Below are positions 32,806 through 41,016 of a stretch of DNA of 53,534 nucleotides, piece by piece. The first letter of the stretch is position 1, and every line of letters starts with the position of its first letter. This DNA is from Bacillota bacterium (GTDB lineage: Bacteria > Bacillota > Thermincolia > Thermincolales > UBA2595): contig JAJZQD010000007.1 of NCBI GenBank assembly GCA_021847735.1, positions 1-53,534 of the forward strand, read 5' to 3'. The notes below the pieces were generated by a model. That model had not been told where the DNA came from. It saw only the letters and a program-made list of their open reading frames with translations, and did no database searches. The translations under genes were made by a program, and so were the position numbers.

Positions 32806-34014
32806 GTGATGAAGGACATTAAATGGATACATAACAGGCGTTCCAGAGGCAGTCAGGCAAAGGTGCCTACAGAGTTCTTTAATGAGGATGAAACAAAAAC
32901 GGTCCGGGACTTCCACCGAAGTTTTCCGGGTTATGTGGAGACCCCACTGAGAAGCCTGCCCAATCTGGCCAATTACCTGGGGGTTGCAGGAATGTATGTG
33001 AAGGATGAATCCCCCAGGTTTGGCCTCAATGCCTTTAAAGCCCTGGGGGGGTCTTATGCCATTGGGAGATACCTGGCCAGCCGGCTTAATATGGATGGAA
33101 GGAACCTGTCCTTTGAAAAACTGCGCCTTGAAGTCGCAAAAAATCTTCCGGGCAGGATAACTTTCACCACTGCCACTGACGGCAATCACGGCCGGGGGGT
33201 TGCTTGGGCGGCATGGCAGTTCGACCAGAATGCAGTGGTCTACCTGCCGAAGGGAACATCAAAAATCAGGCTTGACAACATAAAGGCCACCGGGGCGGAG
33301 GCCCTAATTACTGATCAAAACTATGACGACACGGTAAGAATGGTTGCCCAAAAGGCGAAAGACTCAGGTTGGGTTATTGTCCAGGACACGGCCTGGGAAG
33401 GATATGAAGAAATACCGGCTTGGGTCATGCAGGGATATACAACAATGGCAGCCGAAGCACTTGAACAGCTGCAGGGTTTCGGTCAGGACAGTCCGTCCCA
33501 CGTGTTTGTTCAGGCAGGTGTCGGCTCTTTACCTGCGGCCGTCCAGGGCTATTTTACGGCAAGGTACAAAGATGCCAGGCCCAAGGTAATTGTAGTGGAG
33601 CCAGACAAAGCCGATTGCATGTTCAAGTCAGCCCTGGCCGGAGATGGAAAGCCGAGGAAAATCACAGGCAATATGGACACCATCATGGCGGGACTGGCCT
33701 GCGGTGAACCAAACCCTGTTGCCTGGCAGCTCCTGTTTGATTACACCGATATGTTTATATCCTGCCCAGATTATGTAGCAGCAAGAGGCATGCGGGTTCT
33801 GGGAAACCCCCTGGGGAGCGATCCCAGGGTTATATCGGGAGAATCCGGCGCGGTGACAACCGGTATAGTAAAAGAAATCCTGCAGCGAGAAGATCTGCAG
33901 GAAATTAAAGATTGTCTTGAATTGGACAGTAACTCGAAAATTCTGGTGTTCAGTACTGAAGGGGACACCGACCCTGCAAACTACAGAAGAATCGTTTGGG
34001 ACGGGGTGCTTTAA
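32806..34014 (+). CDS. dpaL: Diaminopropionate ammonia-lyase (PLP-dependent)
   Basis: 402 residues. GTG 32806 and ATG 32809 both follow GAAGGAG; the choice changes one residue. A fold-type II PLP enzyme with the lysine in GLNAFKALGGSYA (K78), matching the catalytic lysine of E. coli YgeX. TATDGNHGRGVAWAA (about 124-138), AGVGSLPAAVQGYF for phosphate binding (about 240), and GLACGEPNPVAWQLL, all typical of diaminopropionate ammonia-lyases. It converts 2,3-diaminopropionate to pyruvate and ammonia. It stands alone, with no neighbouring ygeW/ygeY-type genes. Confidence 0.9.
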   Translation: MMKDIKWIHNRRSRGSQAKVPTEFFNEDETKTVRDFHRSFPGYVETPLRSLPNLANYLGVAGMYVKDESPRFGLNAFKALGGSYAIGRYLASRLNMDGRNLSFEKLRLEVAKNLPGRITFTTATDGNHGRGVAWAAWQFDQNAVVYLPKGTSKIRLDNIKATGAEALITDQNYDDTVRMVAQKAKDSGWVIVQDTAWEGYEEIPAWVMQGYTTMAAEALEQLQGFGQDSPSHVFVQAGVGSLPAAVQGYFTARYKDARPKVIVVEPDKADCMFKSALAGDGKPRKITGNMDTIMAGLACGEPNPVAWQLLFDYTDMFISCPDYVAARGMRVLGNPLGSDPRVISGESGAVTTGIVKEILQREDLQEIKDCLELDSNSKILVFSTEGDTDPANYRRIVWDGVL

Positions 34015-35087
34015 TCCCCGGCAACAAAGAAAATCATTTGCCATTCTCCGTTTTTAATGGTAAATTGGGCCCGGTAATCTACCGGCCTGCGCAAATATTT
34101 TTCATCTATGTACCCTTTTTGCCCAGAAGGTGTAAGGATTTTTTTCCAAGTGCCGGCCTCGCCTTTTAGAGTCCTGCCGGTAGTTGGATATGAATTGTTG
34201 TCTGCCAGTTTTAAAATGTTATAGCTTAACCCCATAATTACCCGGGAATCGGAGTTTGGTTCAGAGTAGATATTGACATTTTGATTGATTACTGCGGAAT
34301 ACTGGAACCTATCAAGAGAACTGGGGAATTTGGCAAACACATACGGGGCCGTGAAAACGGTCTTTTGTTTGTCAAAGGCACCGCCAAGAGTCAGAACTTC
34401 GTACAGTTCTGACCAAATCCCGGAACTGCCGGCATTGGAGTTTAGTCCCCATTCCACCAGGAACCCCTTGATGCCGTTAGTTTCACCAAAACTGTACTTG
34501 ATGTTTTCGGACACGTGCTGTTTTAGGAAGTCCAAATCTTTTTTCCTGACAGCGGTAAGAAAATCCTCCCTAAATTTCAGAAAACCGGGACTTTGACTGG
34601 CATCATCCACCGGAAACAATACCGAATTCTGTTCAGGGGCGTTTTCTTTGGATGTACCGTCACCCTGTTTACTGTCCTTGGCAGTACTGCCGCTGGAAGC
34701 ATTATCCTGAGAAGCATTATCTTGGGAAAAGCTGTTTTGAGAGTTATTGTCCCGGGGATTTTTGTCTTCAGGGTTATCCGGAGATATTTCCTGCTGGGAG
34801 TTGTTCTGCCCGGCATTTTCCCCCTGGGGGGAACCGTCGCTTTTTGCGGCCTGTTCACCGGCTTCGCCGCCGGGTGACGAGCTTTTTTCACCGGTCATCT
34901 GCCCTGGGGTAGTGAAATGCACCTCGGGCGGGCCGCCTAACGCCAGTGCTAAAAAGACAGCAGCTGTTACGGCGGTAGCGGAAACCCATATTTTCCAGTT
35001 TTGGACGCGCTTAACCACCTTGTCGAGAGTTACAATGGCAGACGAAATTAGCACTAACAGGAAAATAACTCGTAGAACTTCCCACAT
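34011..35087 (-). CDS. Membrane protein with low-complexity linker and SH3-like C-terminus
   Basis: 358 residues. Two N-terminal hydrophobic helices (about 6-22 and 35-51) anchor it. Residues about 60-150 are a Ser/Asn/Gln/Asp-rich linker with imperfect DNxSQ repeats. The extracytoplasmic part (about 165-355) includes INQNVNIYSEPNSDSRVI...WKKILTPSGQKGYIDEKYLR, a bacterial SH3-type (SH3_3) signature for wall binding. The ATG at 35087 follows GGGAGGTCAGGGT. It overlaps the dpaL stop by 4 bp, convergently. The function is unknown; cell-wall attachment is inferred. Confidence 0.75.
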   Translation of the reverse strand: MWEVLRVIFLLVLISSAIVTLDKVVKRVQNWKIWVSATAVTAAVFLALALGGPPEVHFTTPGQMTGEKSSSPGGEAGEQAAKSDGSPQGENAGQNNSQQEISPDNPEDKNPRDNNSQNSFSQDNASQDNASSGSTAKDSKQGDGTSKENAPEQNSVLFPVDDASQSPGFLKFREDFLTAVRKKDLDFLKQHVSENIKYSFGETNGIKGFLVEWGLNSNAGSSGIWSELYEVLTLGGAFDKQKTVFTAPYVFAKFPSSLDRFQYSAVINQNVNIYSEPNSDSRVIMGLSYNILKLADNNSYPTTGRTLKGEAGTWKKILTPSGQKGYIDEKYLRRPVDYRAQFTIKNGEWQMIFFVAGD

Positions 35088-35222
35088 ACCCTGACCTCCC
35101 AGCCCGTTCTGGGCAGCATCTCTGGAAAGAAATCACAGTTTAATTAACAATGGTATTCATTATAATACTGTCTTTTTCCTTCAAAAACGGGATAAATATT
35201 TAAGAAGAATGTGAGAAAATCA

Positions 35223-36995
35223 CTATTCCATACTACTTGCTGATCCCTGCAAATCATATAACGGTATCTCAGTGTAAACTGTGTGAAGCAACTGCCGGGA
35301 ACGCTCACTTAAAGGCTGGCCCAGAAATTCGTCGTACAGCATTTTGATGTACGGGTTTTCATGGGCTTTTCTTATGTCTTTAAGCTTGTCCTGCCTGAAC
35401 AGGGCTTCGCCTCTTTTGTAGCGCTGCTCCATTTGGCCGTCCCAGGTGTCAAGCCCTGGGTATATCGGTTGGCCGCCACCTCCAACACATCCTCCGGGGC
35501 AGGCCATGATTTCAATAAAATCAAACTGGAGTTCACCGGATTTAACTTTGTCGACCAGCCGGCGTGCTTCACCAGTTGTTCTGGCTACTGCACAGCGCAC
35601 CTTTCTGTCGCCCAGGTCAATTTCTGCTTCCTGGACCTTTTCAAAGGACATTAGTTCTCGCAAGGGAAGGGAATCAAGGGGTTGGCCTGTCATTTTTTCG
35701 TACACTGTACGCATTGTAGCTTCCAGCACACCACCACCTGATCCAAAGATAACCCCAGCTCCGGAGGCATAGCCCATAGGGTTGTCGAATTCCTCTTCCG
35801 GCATTTTGGACAAGTCAATTCCAGCCGTCCGGAGCATCTGGGCCAGTTCCCGGGTAGTTAAAACCACATCCACATCCCACTTCCCAGTAGCCCTGGTTCC
35901 TTCTTCCCTGACAGCTTCCCATTTCTTAGCCACACACGGCATTACAGAGACGCTAAAGATACGGTCAGGGTCCAGACCGGCCTTTTGCGCATAATAGGTT
36001 TTAACCAACGCGCCAAATAGCTGCTGCGGCGATTTTACACTGGAAAGGTGTGGGATAAGCTCGGGATAAAACAGGAGACAAAGTCTCAACCAACCAGAGC
36101 AGCAAGAGGTAAACTGGGGTAGCGGTCCGCCGTTTTTGAGCCTGTGCATCAACTCGTGGCCTTCTTCCATAACCACTATATCGGCTCCAAAACAGTCATC
36201 AAAAACCTTGTCAAAACCGAGACGGCGGATAGCGGCCACCATCTTTCCGGTAACAAGCGAACCAATAGGCATTCCAAAGGGTTCACCAATAGTTCCCCTT
36301 ATTGAGGGAGCAGTCTGGATTATCACATGCTTGTTGGGGTCATGGAGAGCTTCCCAGACTTTTTCCTGGTCCTCTCGCTCATGTATGGCAGCGGTGGGAC
36401 ACAACAACAGGCACTGGCCGCAGTAAATGCAGGGTGTTTCGGCCAGGCTTTTCTTAAAAGCCGGGGAAGCTACGGCATCAAGACCCCTTTCCACTATCTG
36501 GTAGATGCCGATTTCCTGGATATCTTTGCAGACTCTTACACACCGCCGGCAGACCACACATTTACTTGGTTCCCTAACCATAGCAGGTGATTGGTCATCT
36601 TTGGGCAGAGTTTTCCTGTCCCCTGAAGCCACAAGGTTTGTTATATGGTAGCGTTCCGCCAGGGACTGCAGCTCGCAAACCTGGTTGCGGACACATGTCA
36701 GGCAGTCAAAGGGGTGATTTGAAAGAAATAACTCAAGGACCATTTTCCTTGCCTTAATCACCTTCGGAGAATTGGTATGGACAATCATCCCGTGAGCTGC
36801 AGGGATAGCACAGGAGGGCTGAAGCGATTTGGCTCCCTCAACTTCTACCAGGCAGACGCGGCATGCTCCAATGACATTAAGTCCCTTCAGGTAACACATA
36901 GTGGGTATGTAAAGACCTATACTCCTCGCCGCTTCCAGGATAGTGGTTCCTTGTTCAACTTCAACCTTTGTCCCGTCAATCATCAGTGAAACCAA
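35223..36995 (-). CDS. [FeFe] hydrogenase, group A catalytic subunit
   Basis: 590 residues. I choose the TTG at 36995 (AAAGGGTGACC spacing), giving MVSLMIDGTKVEVEQGTTIL, the usual N-terminus; GTG 37007 lies within the ribosome site. Modular order: 2Fe-2S domain (Cys in PTMCYLKG, IGACRVCLVE, PSCAIP), His-Cys [4Fe-4S] region (FDCLTCVRNQVCELQ), two [4Fe-4S] clusters (CVVCRRCVRVCKD, CIYCGQCLLLCP) and the H-cluster domain. Motifs: L1 FTSCCSGW (about 297), L2 MPCVAKKWE (about 347) and L3 ACPGGCVGGGGQP (about 490). L1 has Ser where TSCCPxW is usual. It probably reduces protons or oxidises H2 with ferredoxin/NADH partners encoded elsewhere. Confidence 0.93.
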   Translation of the reverse strand: MVSLMIDGTKVEVEQGTTILEAARSIGLYIPTMCYLKGLNVIGACRVCLVEVEGAKSLQPSCAIPAAHGMIVHTNSPKVIKARKMVLELFLSNHPFDCLTCVRNQVCELQSLAERYHITNLVASGDRKTLPKDDQSPAMVREPSKCVVCRRCVRVCKDIQEIGIYQIVERGLDAVASPAFKKSLAETPCIYCGQCLLLCPTAAIHEREDQEKVWEALHDPNKHVIIQTAPSIRGTIGEPFGMPIGSLVTGKMVAAIRRLGFDKVFDDCFGADIVVMEEGHELMHRLKNGGPLPQFTSCCSGWLRLCLLFYPELIPHLSSVKSPQQLFGALVKTYYAQKAGLDPDRIFSVSVMPCVAKKWEAVREEGTRATGKWDVDVVLTTRELAQMLRTAGIDLSKMPEEEFDNPMGYASGAGVIFGSGGGVLEATMRTVYEKMTGQPLDSLPLRELMSFEKVQEAEIDLGDRKVRCAVARTTGEARRLVDKVKSGELQFDFIEIMACPGGCVGGGGQPIYPGLDTWDGQMEQRYKRGEALFRQDKLKDIRKAHENPYIKMLYDEFLGQPLSERSRQLLHTVYTEIPLYDLQGSASSME

Positions 36996-37178
36996 AGTTT
37001 TGGTCACCCTTTCGGTATAGGTTCAGCCAGTTTAAACGTAACCTTTGACAAATAGTATGCCCTGATATTAAACAAAAATTTTGCCATGGGACAAAAAAAT
37101 AAGTTGTAAATCACTCCAATAATTACACGGTATACAACTTGCATTCAGGACGATACTACTTATAGGAGGTGACAGACA

Positions 37179-37427
37179 CTGCATAAAAATAATCGGTTTA
37201 ATAATGTCAACAACCTAAATTACCGGCAGCCCATACGTTTTGAGGAAGCCCAAATTGACACCAAGCTTGACCAGATAAATGACAAGGAAATTGATCCTCT
37301 GTCGTTAGACCAGAATTTAACCAGTGAAGTAGATGTAACCTTCGAAAACACATTCGGTACCGCTTCTGATTTAACTTCCGATTCAGCCGCCCGATTATCG
37401 AAACAATTGTCTAAAGGAAACCCTTAA
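37179..37427 (+). CDS. 82-residue ORF with a CTG start, possible spore-associated protein
   Basis: An open frame with no ATG, GTG or TTG near its 5' end, but a near-perfect ribosome site (TAGGAGGTGACAGACA) placed exactly before CTG at 37179. It reads LHKNNRFNNVNNLNYRQPIR, then an acidic region (DTKLDQINDKEIDPLSLDQN) and ends TSDSAARLSKQLSKGNP. It is hydrophilic, lacks cysteine, and lies 100 bp upstream of two SASP genes. No family is recognised. The spore link is by position only. Alternative: the gene is real but starts at an ATA/ATT codon. Confidence 0.5.
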   Translation: MHKNNRFNNVNNLNYRQPIRFEEAQIDTKLDQINDKEIDPLSLDQNLTSEVDVTFENTFGTASDLTSDSAARLSKQLSKGNP

Positions 37428-37475
37428 AAGTTCAGTTAAATTGCCAAAATTGCTAAATAATTATTTCTAGTATAA

Positions 37476-37507
37476 TGCTCTTAATGCGAGCTTATACTAA
37501 AAATAGT
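37476..37507 (+). promoter_or_regulatory. Candidate sigma-G promoter of the SASP gene
   Basis: GTATAATG near 37470-37477 and TTATACTA near 37492-37499 resemble the -35 (gnATA) and -10 (CATnnTA) elements of forespore sigma-G promoters, 21-30 bp before a GAGAGGAGGTGATTTA ribosome site. Match is partial. Confidence 0.4.
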
Positions 37508-37527
37508 CTCAGAGAGGAGGTGATTTA

Positions 37528-37746
37528 ATGGGAACCGGACAAAAAAGTAATACTCTAGTAGTTCCGCAAGCCGGCCAGGCAATGTACAACTTCAAATACG
37601 AAATGGCTAATGAAGTTGGTATTACCAACCAGATCCAAGGCGGATACTGGGGACAAATCTCTTCCAGAGACTGTGGTGCCGTTGGTGGGCACATGGTCAA
37701 AAGAATGATTGAAGCTTATGAGCAATCACTGGTAGGCAAAGCTTAA
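37528..37746 (+). CDS. Alpha/beta-type small acid-soluble spore protein
   Basis: 72 residues: MGTGQKSNTLVVPQAGQAMY, then NFKYEMANEVGITNQIQGGYWGQISSRDCGAVGGHMVKRMI and a short tail. The two conserved SASP blocks (YEMANEVG near the GPR cleavage site, and GGYWGQISSRDCGAVGGxMVKRMIE) are intact. It binds and protects DNA in the dormant spore and is degraded by GPR at germination; gpr lies 370 bp away. Ribosome site GAGGAGGTGATTTA. 80% or so identical to the next gene. Confidence 0.95.
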   Translation: MGTGQKSNTLVVPQAGQAMYNFKYEMANEVGITNQIQGGYWGQISSRDCGAVGGHMVKRMIEAYEQSLVGKA

Positions 37747-37801
37747 CGCTGAAGTGAGATTCAGATACCACAGTTAACAGTGAAAGGGGGGAAATTAAAT
37801 T

Positions 37802-38026
37802 ATGGGAACTGGACAAAAACGGAATAAACTGGTGGTTCCGCAAGCCGGCCAGGCAATGTACAATTTCAAGTACGAAATGGCCAATGAAGTAGGTGTCACT
37901 AATCAAATCCAAGGTGGTTACTGGGGCCATATTGCATCAAGGGACTGCGGAGCCGTCGGAGGGCAAATGGTTAAAAGAATGATCGAGGCTTATGAGCAAT
38001 CCCTGGCAGGAAAAACCCAGTTTTAA
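37802..38026 (+). CDS. Alpha/beta-type small acid-soluble spore protein, tandem paralogue
   Basis: 74 residues, a close copy of the preceding SASP: differences include KRNKL for KSNTL, V for I in EVGVTNQ, and GHIASRDCGAVGGQMV. The C-terminus is extended (AGKTQF). Its own ribosome site GAAAGGGGGGAAATTA precedes the ATG at 37802. A terminator follows immediately. The pair arose by tandem duplication. Confidence 0.95.
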   Translation: MGTGQKRNKLVVPQAGQAMYNFKYEMANEVGVTNQIQGGYWGHIASRDCGAVGGQMVKRMIEAYEQSLAGKTQF

Positions 38027-38031
38027 TTGAT

Positions 38032-38061
38032 AGGTAAGCGGGCCACCCCGCTTACCTTTTA
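38032..38061. terminator. Terminator between the SASP pair and gpr
   Basis: AGGTAAGCGGG (38032-38042) pairs perfectly with CCCGCTTACCT (38047-38057), then TTTT. Confidence 0.9.
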
Positions 38062-38115
38062 AATTTTTCATTGGGTAGTTACAGACTCCCTGACCAATCA
38101 CTGGGGACCGGCCAT

Positions 38116-39102
38116 TTAATGGAGATACATATGAAATTCTTCAGGTTCAACCGAAGGATGAAGGGCGATGGAAATACCTCCGGCAATAATTCTACTGATG
38201 GCTTCAATCAAGTCGTCAATTTCCTTTGGTGTTACCATTAGGTTAGTGCTGTATGGCCCAAGAACATTGCTGACAATCTGCTCCATTACAATCGGGTTAA
38301 GGTTTTTGGTATCATCTGAGCATACCGGATTGGATGCCAACTGCTGCAGGAACTGGTTGAGGGCCCCGTGAGCGATTACAGAAGCATTCACAACTGTCGG
38401 TACCCCGATGGCAATAACCGGTACCCCCATACTTTGCTGATTGACGCCCTGTCTTTGGTTACCTATCCCCGAGCCCGGCGCAATACCGGTATCAGCCAGT
38501 TGAATTGAGGTGGCAATACGTTCCGTGTTCTGTGCCGCCAGGGCATCAATAGCTATGACCAGGTCAGGCTGCGTTTTTTCCACAACCCCTTTAATTATTT
38601 CCGCGGTTTCAATACCTGTAATTCCTAGAACCCCGGGGGCGAGGGCACTTACCGGCCTCAGCCCGCCGGCCAAGTCCTGGGGAGCGTATTTTTTCAGGTG
38701 TCTGGTGACAAAAGTATAGTTGACTACACGGGGTCCAAGAGCATCGGGAGTGGCATTCCAGTTGCCGAGCCCGACAATTAGGACACTGGCATCCGGGCCA
38801 ATCTGTAACAGGGTGCTTAGTTGTTTAGCTAAAACTTCGGCGATTTCATTGTGAATCTGTTTATTATTCTGCCTGATTTCCGGTGCGTCAATGGTAATAT
38901 ATGTACCGACCGGTTTACCCATCATCCTTTCGGCAGATTCGTCCATAACTTGGATAATGTTGACTTGGGCATGTTCAAAAGACTGTTTATCCATTTTCAC
39001 CCCGGGGATTTCCTGGCCTGTTTCGCCGCGGACAATATCATGAGCCTCCAGAGCCATATCGATGGGAATACCCTTGCTGCGGTATGAATTTCTGTTTTCC
39101 AC
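38116..39102 (-). CDS. gpr: Germination protease GPR (SASP-degrading)
   Basis: 328 residues, the normal GPR length. Begins MENRNSYRSKGIPIDMALEA; RGETGQEIPGV (about 25-35) is the pro-sequence/activation area; the core has VGTYITIDAPEIR (about 65-77), SVLIVGLGNWNATPDALGPRVV (about 107-128), VIAIDALAAQNTERIATSIQLADTGIAPGSGIGN and GVPVIAIGVPTVV. GPR is an unusual aspartic-type protease that self-activates in the forespore and degrades SASPs at germination. It faces its two substrate genes convergently. Confidence 0.96.
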   Translation of the reverse strand: MENRNSYRSKGIPIDMALEAHDIVRGETGQEIPGVKMDKQSFEHAQVNIIQVMDESAERMMGKPVGTYITIDAPEIRQNNKQIHNEIAEVLAKQLSTLLQIGPDASVLIVGLGNWNATPDALGPRVVNYTFVTRHLKKYAPQDLAGGLRPVSALAPGVLGITGIETAEIIKGVVEKTQPDLVIAIDALAAQNTERIATSIQLADTGIAPGSGIGNQRQGVNQQSMGVPVIAIGVPTVVNASVIAHGALNQFLQQLASNPVCSDDTKNLNPIVMEQIVSNVLGPYSTNLMVTPKEIDDLIEAISRIIAGGISIALHPSVEPEEFHMYLH

Positions 39103-39184
39103 TGTAACACCACCTAATAAGTATTGTTGTTCCTATAAAAGATAGAATTATCCGTAAACCAAAAAAATATTCAGGTGTGGTCGT

Positions 39185-39358
39185 AAAAGGAAGGTATATT
39201 CCTCCAAGACGGCAACAACTTAGCTTGTTACCCAATCGCGCATACGCGCTCTACCCCAAGGGTACCGCTATCTCTAAGCGCTGAAGCGCTAAGAGCTACC
39301 ATGTTGGACAAGCGGACGTCAGACTCGTCATGGAAGAACATATCTGCCATTCCTTTAT
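39185..39358. repeat. Palindromic repeat R7 (long, diverged)
   Basis: Arms AAAGGAAGGTATATTCC and GGAAGAACATATCTGCCATTCCTTT. Interior keeps GGCAACAACTTAGC, CGCATACGCG, GCGGACGTCAGACTCG and the GCGCTGAAGCGCTAAGAGC hairpin of R6/R8. Confidence 0.65.
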
Positions 39359-39474
39359 TTGTGGTCAAAATTCGGGTGGCTGCCCCAGTTACTTACGGGA
39401 TGAGGGAGCCCGGCCAAAACAAAAAAGATTTCCTGAAAATATAATGAAACCTTGAAATACGAAAGGTTTTTTAG

Positions 39475-39543
39475 CTTCTTTTGTCGAATTATTTAAGCAA
39501 AAGAAGTATGGATTCAGGAGGAAGTATGAAAAAGATGTTTTAA
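39475..39543 (+). promoter_or_regulatory. Hairpin with Spo0A-box-like core before a five-codon ORF
   Basis: CTTCTTTTG (39475-39483) and CAAAAGAAG (39498-39506) form a 9-bp perfect inverted repeat. Across its left arm lies TTTTGTCGAAT, matching the Spo0A box TGTCGAA. Then AGGAGG and ATG AAA AAG ATG TTT TAA (39526-39543), directly adjoining the reverse tail module T4. It looks like the 5' end of a gene cut off by the repeat, or a leader peptide. The rest of 39359-39474 shows no gene. Confidence 0.4.
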
Positions 39544-39781
39544 ATGGCTTTTCTCATATTGTCCCAAAAAGGGGCGGTCTAGCTTGAGTTTGACAGAATC
39601 ATTAGGGGAAGGGGCAGGCGTGTTCCGGAGAGCGAGGCTGACATCCGCCAACCGCCGTCGGGGCTCTTTGCGCTTCAGCGCTTAGAGCCCCGTTGTGCCC
39701 TGCGGGTAGACCGCGTATGCGGGAGCGGTCTTTTGCCGGCTGAGTTGTTGCTCGCTCGCAGGAATATGCCTGCCCCTTCCC
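39544..39781. repeat. Tail module T4 (reverse) and palindromic repeat R8 (reverse, long form)
   Basis: 39544-39590 is the reverse complement of the tail found after R1, R4 and R9 (CTTTTCTCATATTGTCCC...GCTTGAGTTT). R8 (39605-39781) has arms GGGGAAGGGGCAGGCGTGTTCC / GGAATATGCCTGCCCCTTCCC and a central hairpin GGGGCTCTTTGCGC...GCGCTTAGAGCCCC. Together they show the box and tail moving as one unit in either orientation. Confidence 0.75.
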
Positions 39782-39843
39782 TTGCCGCCGTATCTAAAAT
39801 AAAGAGACTGCCTCTTTTGGGACACCCTCTTTCCTTTTTCCAT

Positions 39844-40482
39844 TCACCCTACCTTTTTTATACATGACTCGTACAGTTCTCTAATAGTGCTGACAACCGC
39901 CTGGCGATCCCCGTCGTTATTTACAAAGTCACGGTTGTTCACATTGACCCGAAGCAAGGGGGACAGTTTATATTTGCCGTAATAATCGGTATACACCTCA
40001 TGCAGGTTTTTCCAGTAGCTAACCGGCACGTTCATTTCATCTTCCCGCCCTCTCTGCCCGATTCGCCTGATGGCCTCATCGGCGGAAACGTCCAAATATA
40101 CCACCAGCCCGGGCGGGTCAAGAGATTCCACCAGAGTGCGAAAGAAGGACTTATAAACAAAATACTCTTCAGGTTCCATATCTCCGGTTTTGTAGTAAAG
40201 GTTTGCAAAGATAGGGTCAGAGTATAATGACCTGTCCATGACAGCGTTTCCAAGCTGGCAGGCCTCTTTATACTGTGAGTACCTGTTATTGAGAAAACTA
40301 ATCTGCATAGGGAAACACCAGCGGCTGCCTTCTTTATAATACTTGCCAAGAAGGTCGTTTTCATCCCGGAATATCTCCGTGTATGGTTTAAGTTTCAGTT
40401 CCCTGGCAAGGATGTCCATCAAAGAGGTTTTTCCTACCCCGGTCATTCCGTCAATAACCATACTAACTCCGCAGCTCACCAA
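39844..40482 (-). CDS. Deoxynucleoside kinase (dGK/dAK family)
   Basis: About 212 residues. I use the TTG at 40482, 6 bases after GGAGGAGGAAAG; GTG 40485/40479 are possible, and the longer frame to 40551 has no signal. Walker A is DGMTGVGKTS; then E/F-R-DENDLLGKYY, MDRSLYSDPIFA (DRS motif) and lid RRIGQRGREDE. It phosphorylates deoxynucleosides to dNMP in salvage; purine preference is usual in Firmicutes but not visible here. First in a minus-strand series after repeat R8 (transcribed last). Confidence 0.85.
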   Translation of the reverse strand: MVSCGVSMVIDGMTGVGKTSLMDILARELKLKPYTEIFRDENDLLGKYYKEGSRWCFPMQISFLNNRYSQYKEACQLGNAVMDRSLYSDPIFANLYYKTGDMEPEEYFVYKSFFRTLVESLDPPGLVVYLDVSADEAIRRIGQRGREDEMNVPVSYWKNLHEVYTDYYGKYKLSPLLRVNVNNRDFVNNDGDRQAVVSTIRELYESCIKKVG

Positions 40483-40581
40483 CACTTTCCTCCTCCACTC
40501 GTGGTGTACTAAATTTTTGGAAACAAAGTTCTTATAAAACCCCCTGCCCATCTCAAACTGAGAGGTAGAGGGTATACGCCG

Positions 40582-41016
40582 TCAAAAGGGGAATATGCGT
40601 GTGGCCAGCCTGATAGCCAGGTTTGTAAGTAGTCCGGCTGCCAGGTCGTCAGCCATTATACCGATCCCGCCTGGCAGTTTTTGCAGCTGCCTGATGGGGT
40701 CGGGTTTAAATACGTCCAGAATCCTAAACAGGATGAAAGCCATAATGAGGTAAAAGCCATGCCAGTTATATGCGGCAATAAGAAAGCCTGCCACTTCATC
40801 AATGACAATTTTGGGGCTGTCGTGCTCTTCCAAAACCTTTTCCGCTTCGTGGGACAACCAGACTCCAATGACGCCTATACCAACCAACAGGTAAATGTTG
40901 TTAGGAAAAATGACGGCTAAAATAAGCCCCAGAAGGGTCCCAAATGTTCCTGGCGCTTTGGGGATTAGACCCAGTCCGAAACCGGAGGCAAACAATAATA
41001 TTAAATTTTTTTTCAT
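40582..41016 (-). CDS. pgpA: Phosphatidylglycerophosphatase A
   Basis: 144 residues. PgpA family: GFGLGLIPKAPGTFGTLLGL at the N-terminus, IVIDEVAGFLIA with the acidic active-site residues, and GIGIMADDLAAGLLTNLA near the C-terminus, with four membrane helices. It removes phosphate from phosphatidylglycerophosphate to make phosphatidylglycerol. The 4-bp overlap with pgsA, which makes the substrate, confirms the pathway context. Confidence 0.92.
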   Translation of the reverse strand: MKKNLILLFASGFGLGLIPKAPGTFGTLLGLILAVIFPNNIYLLVGIGVIGVWLSHEAEKVLEEHDSPKIVIDEVAGFLIAAYNWHGFYLIMAFILFRILDVFKPDPIRQLQKLPGGIGIMADDLAAGLLTNLAIRLATRIFPF

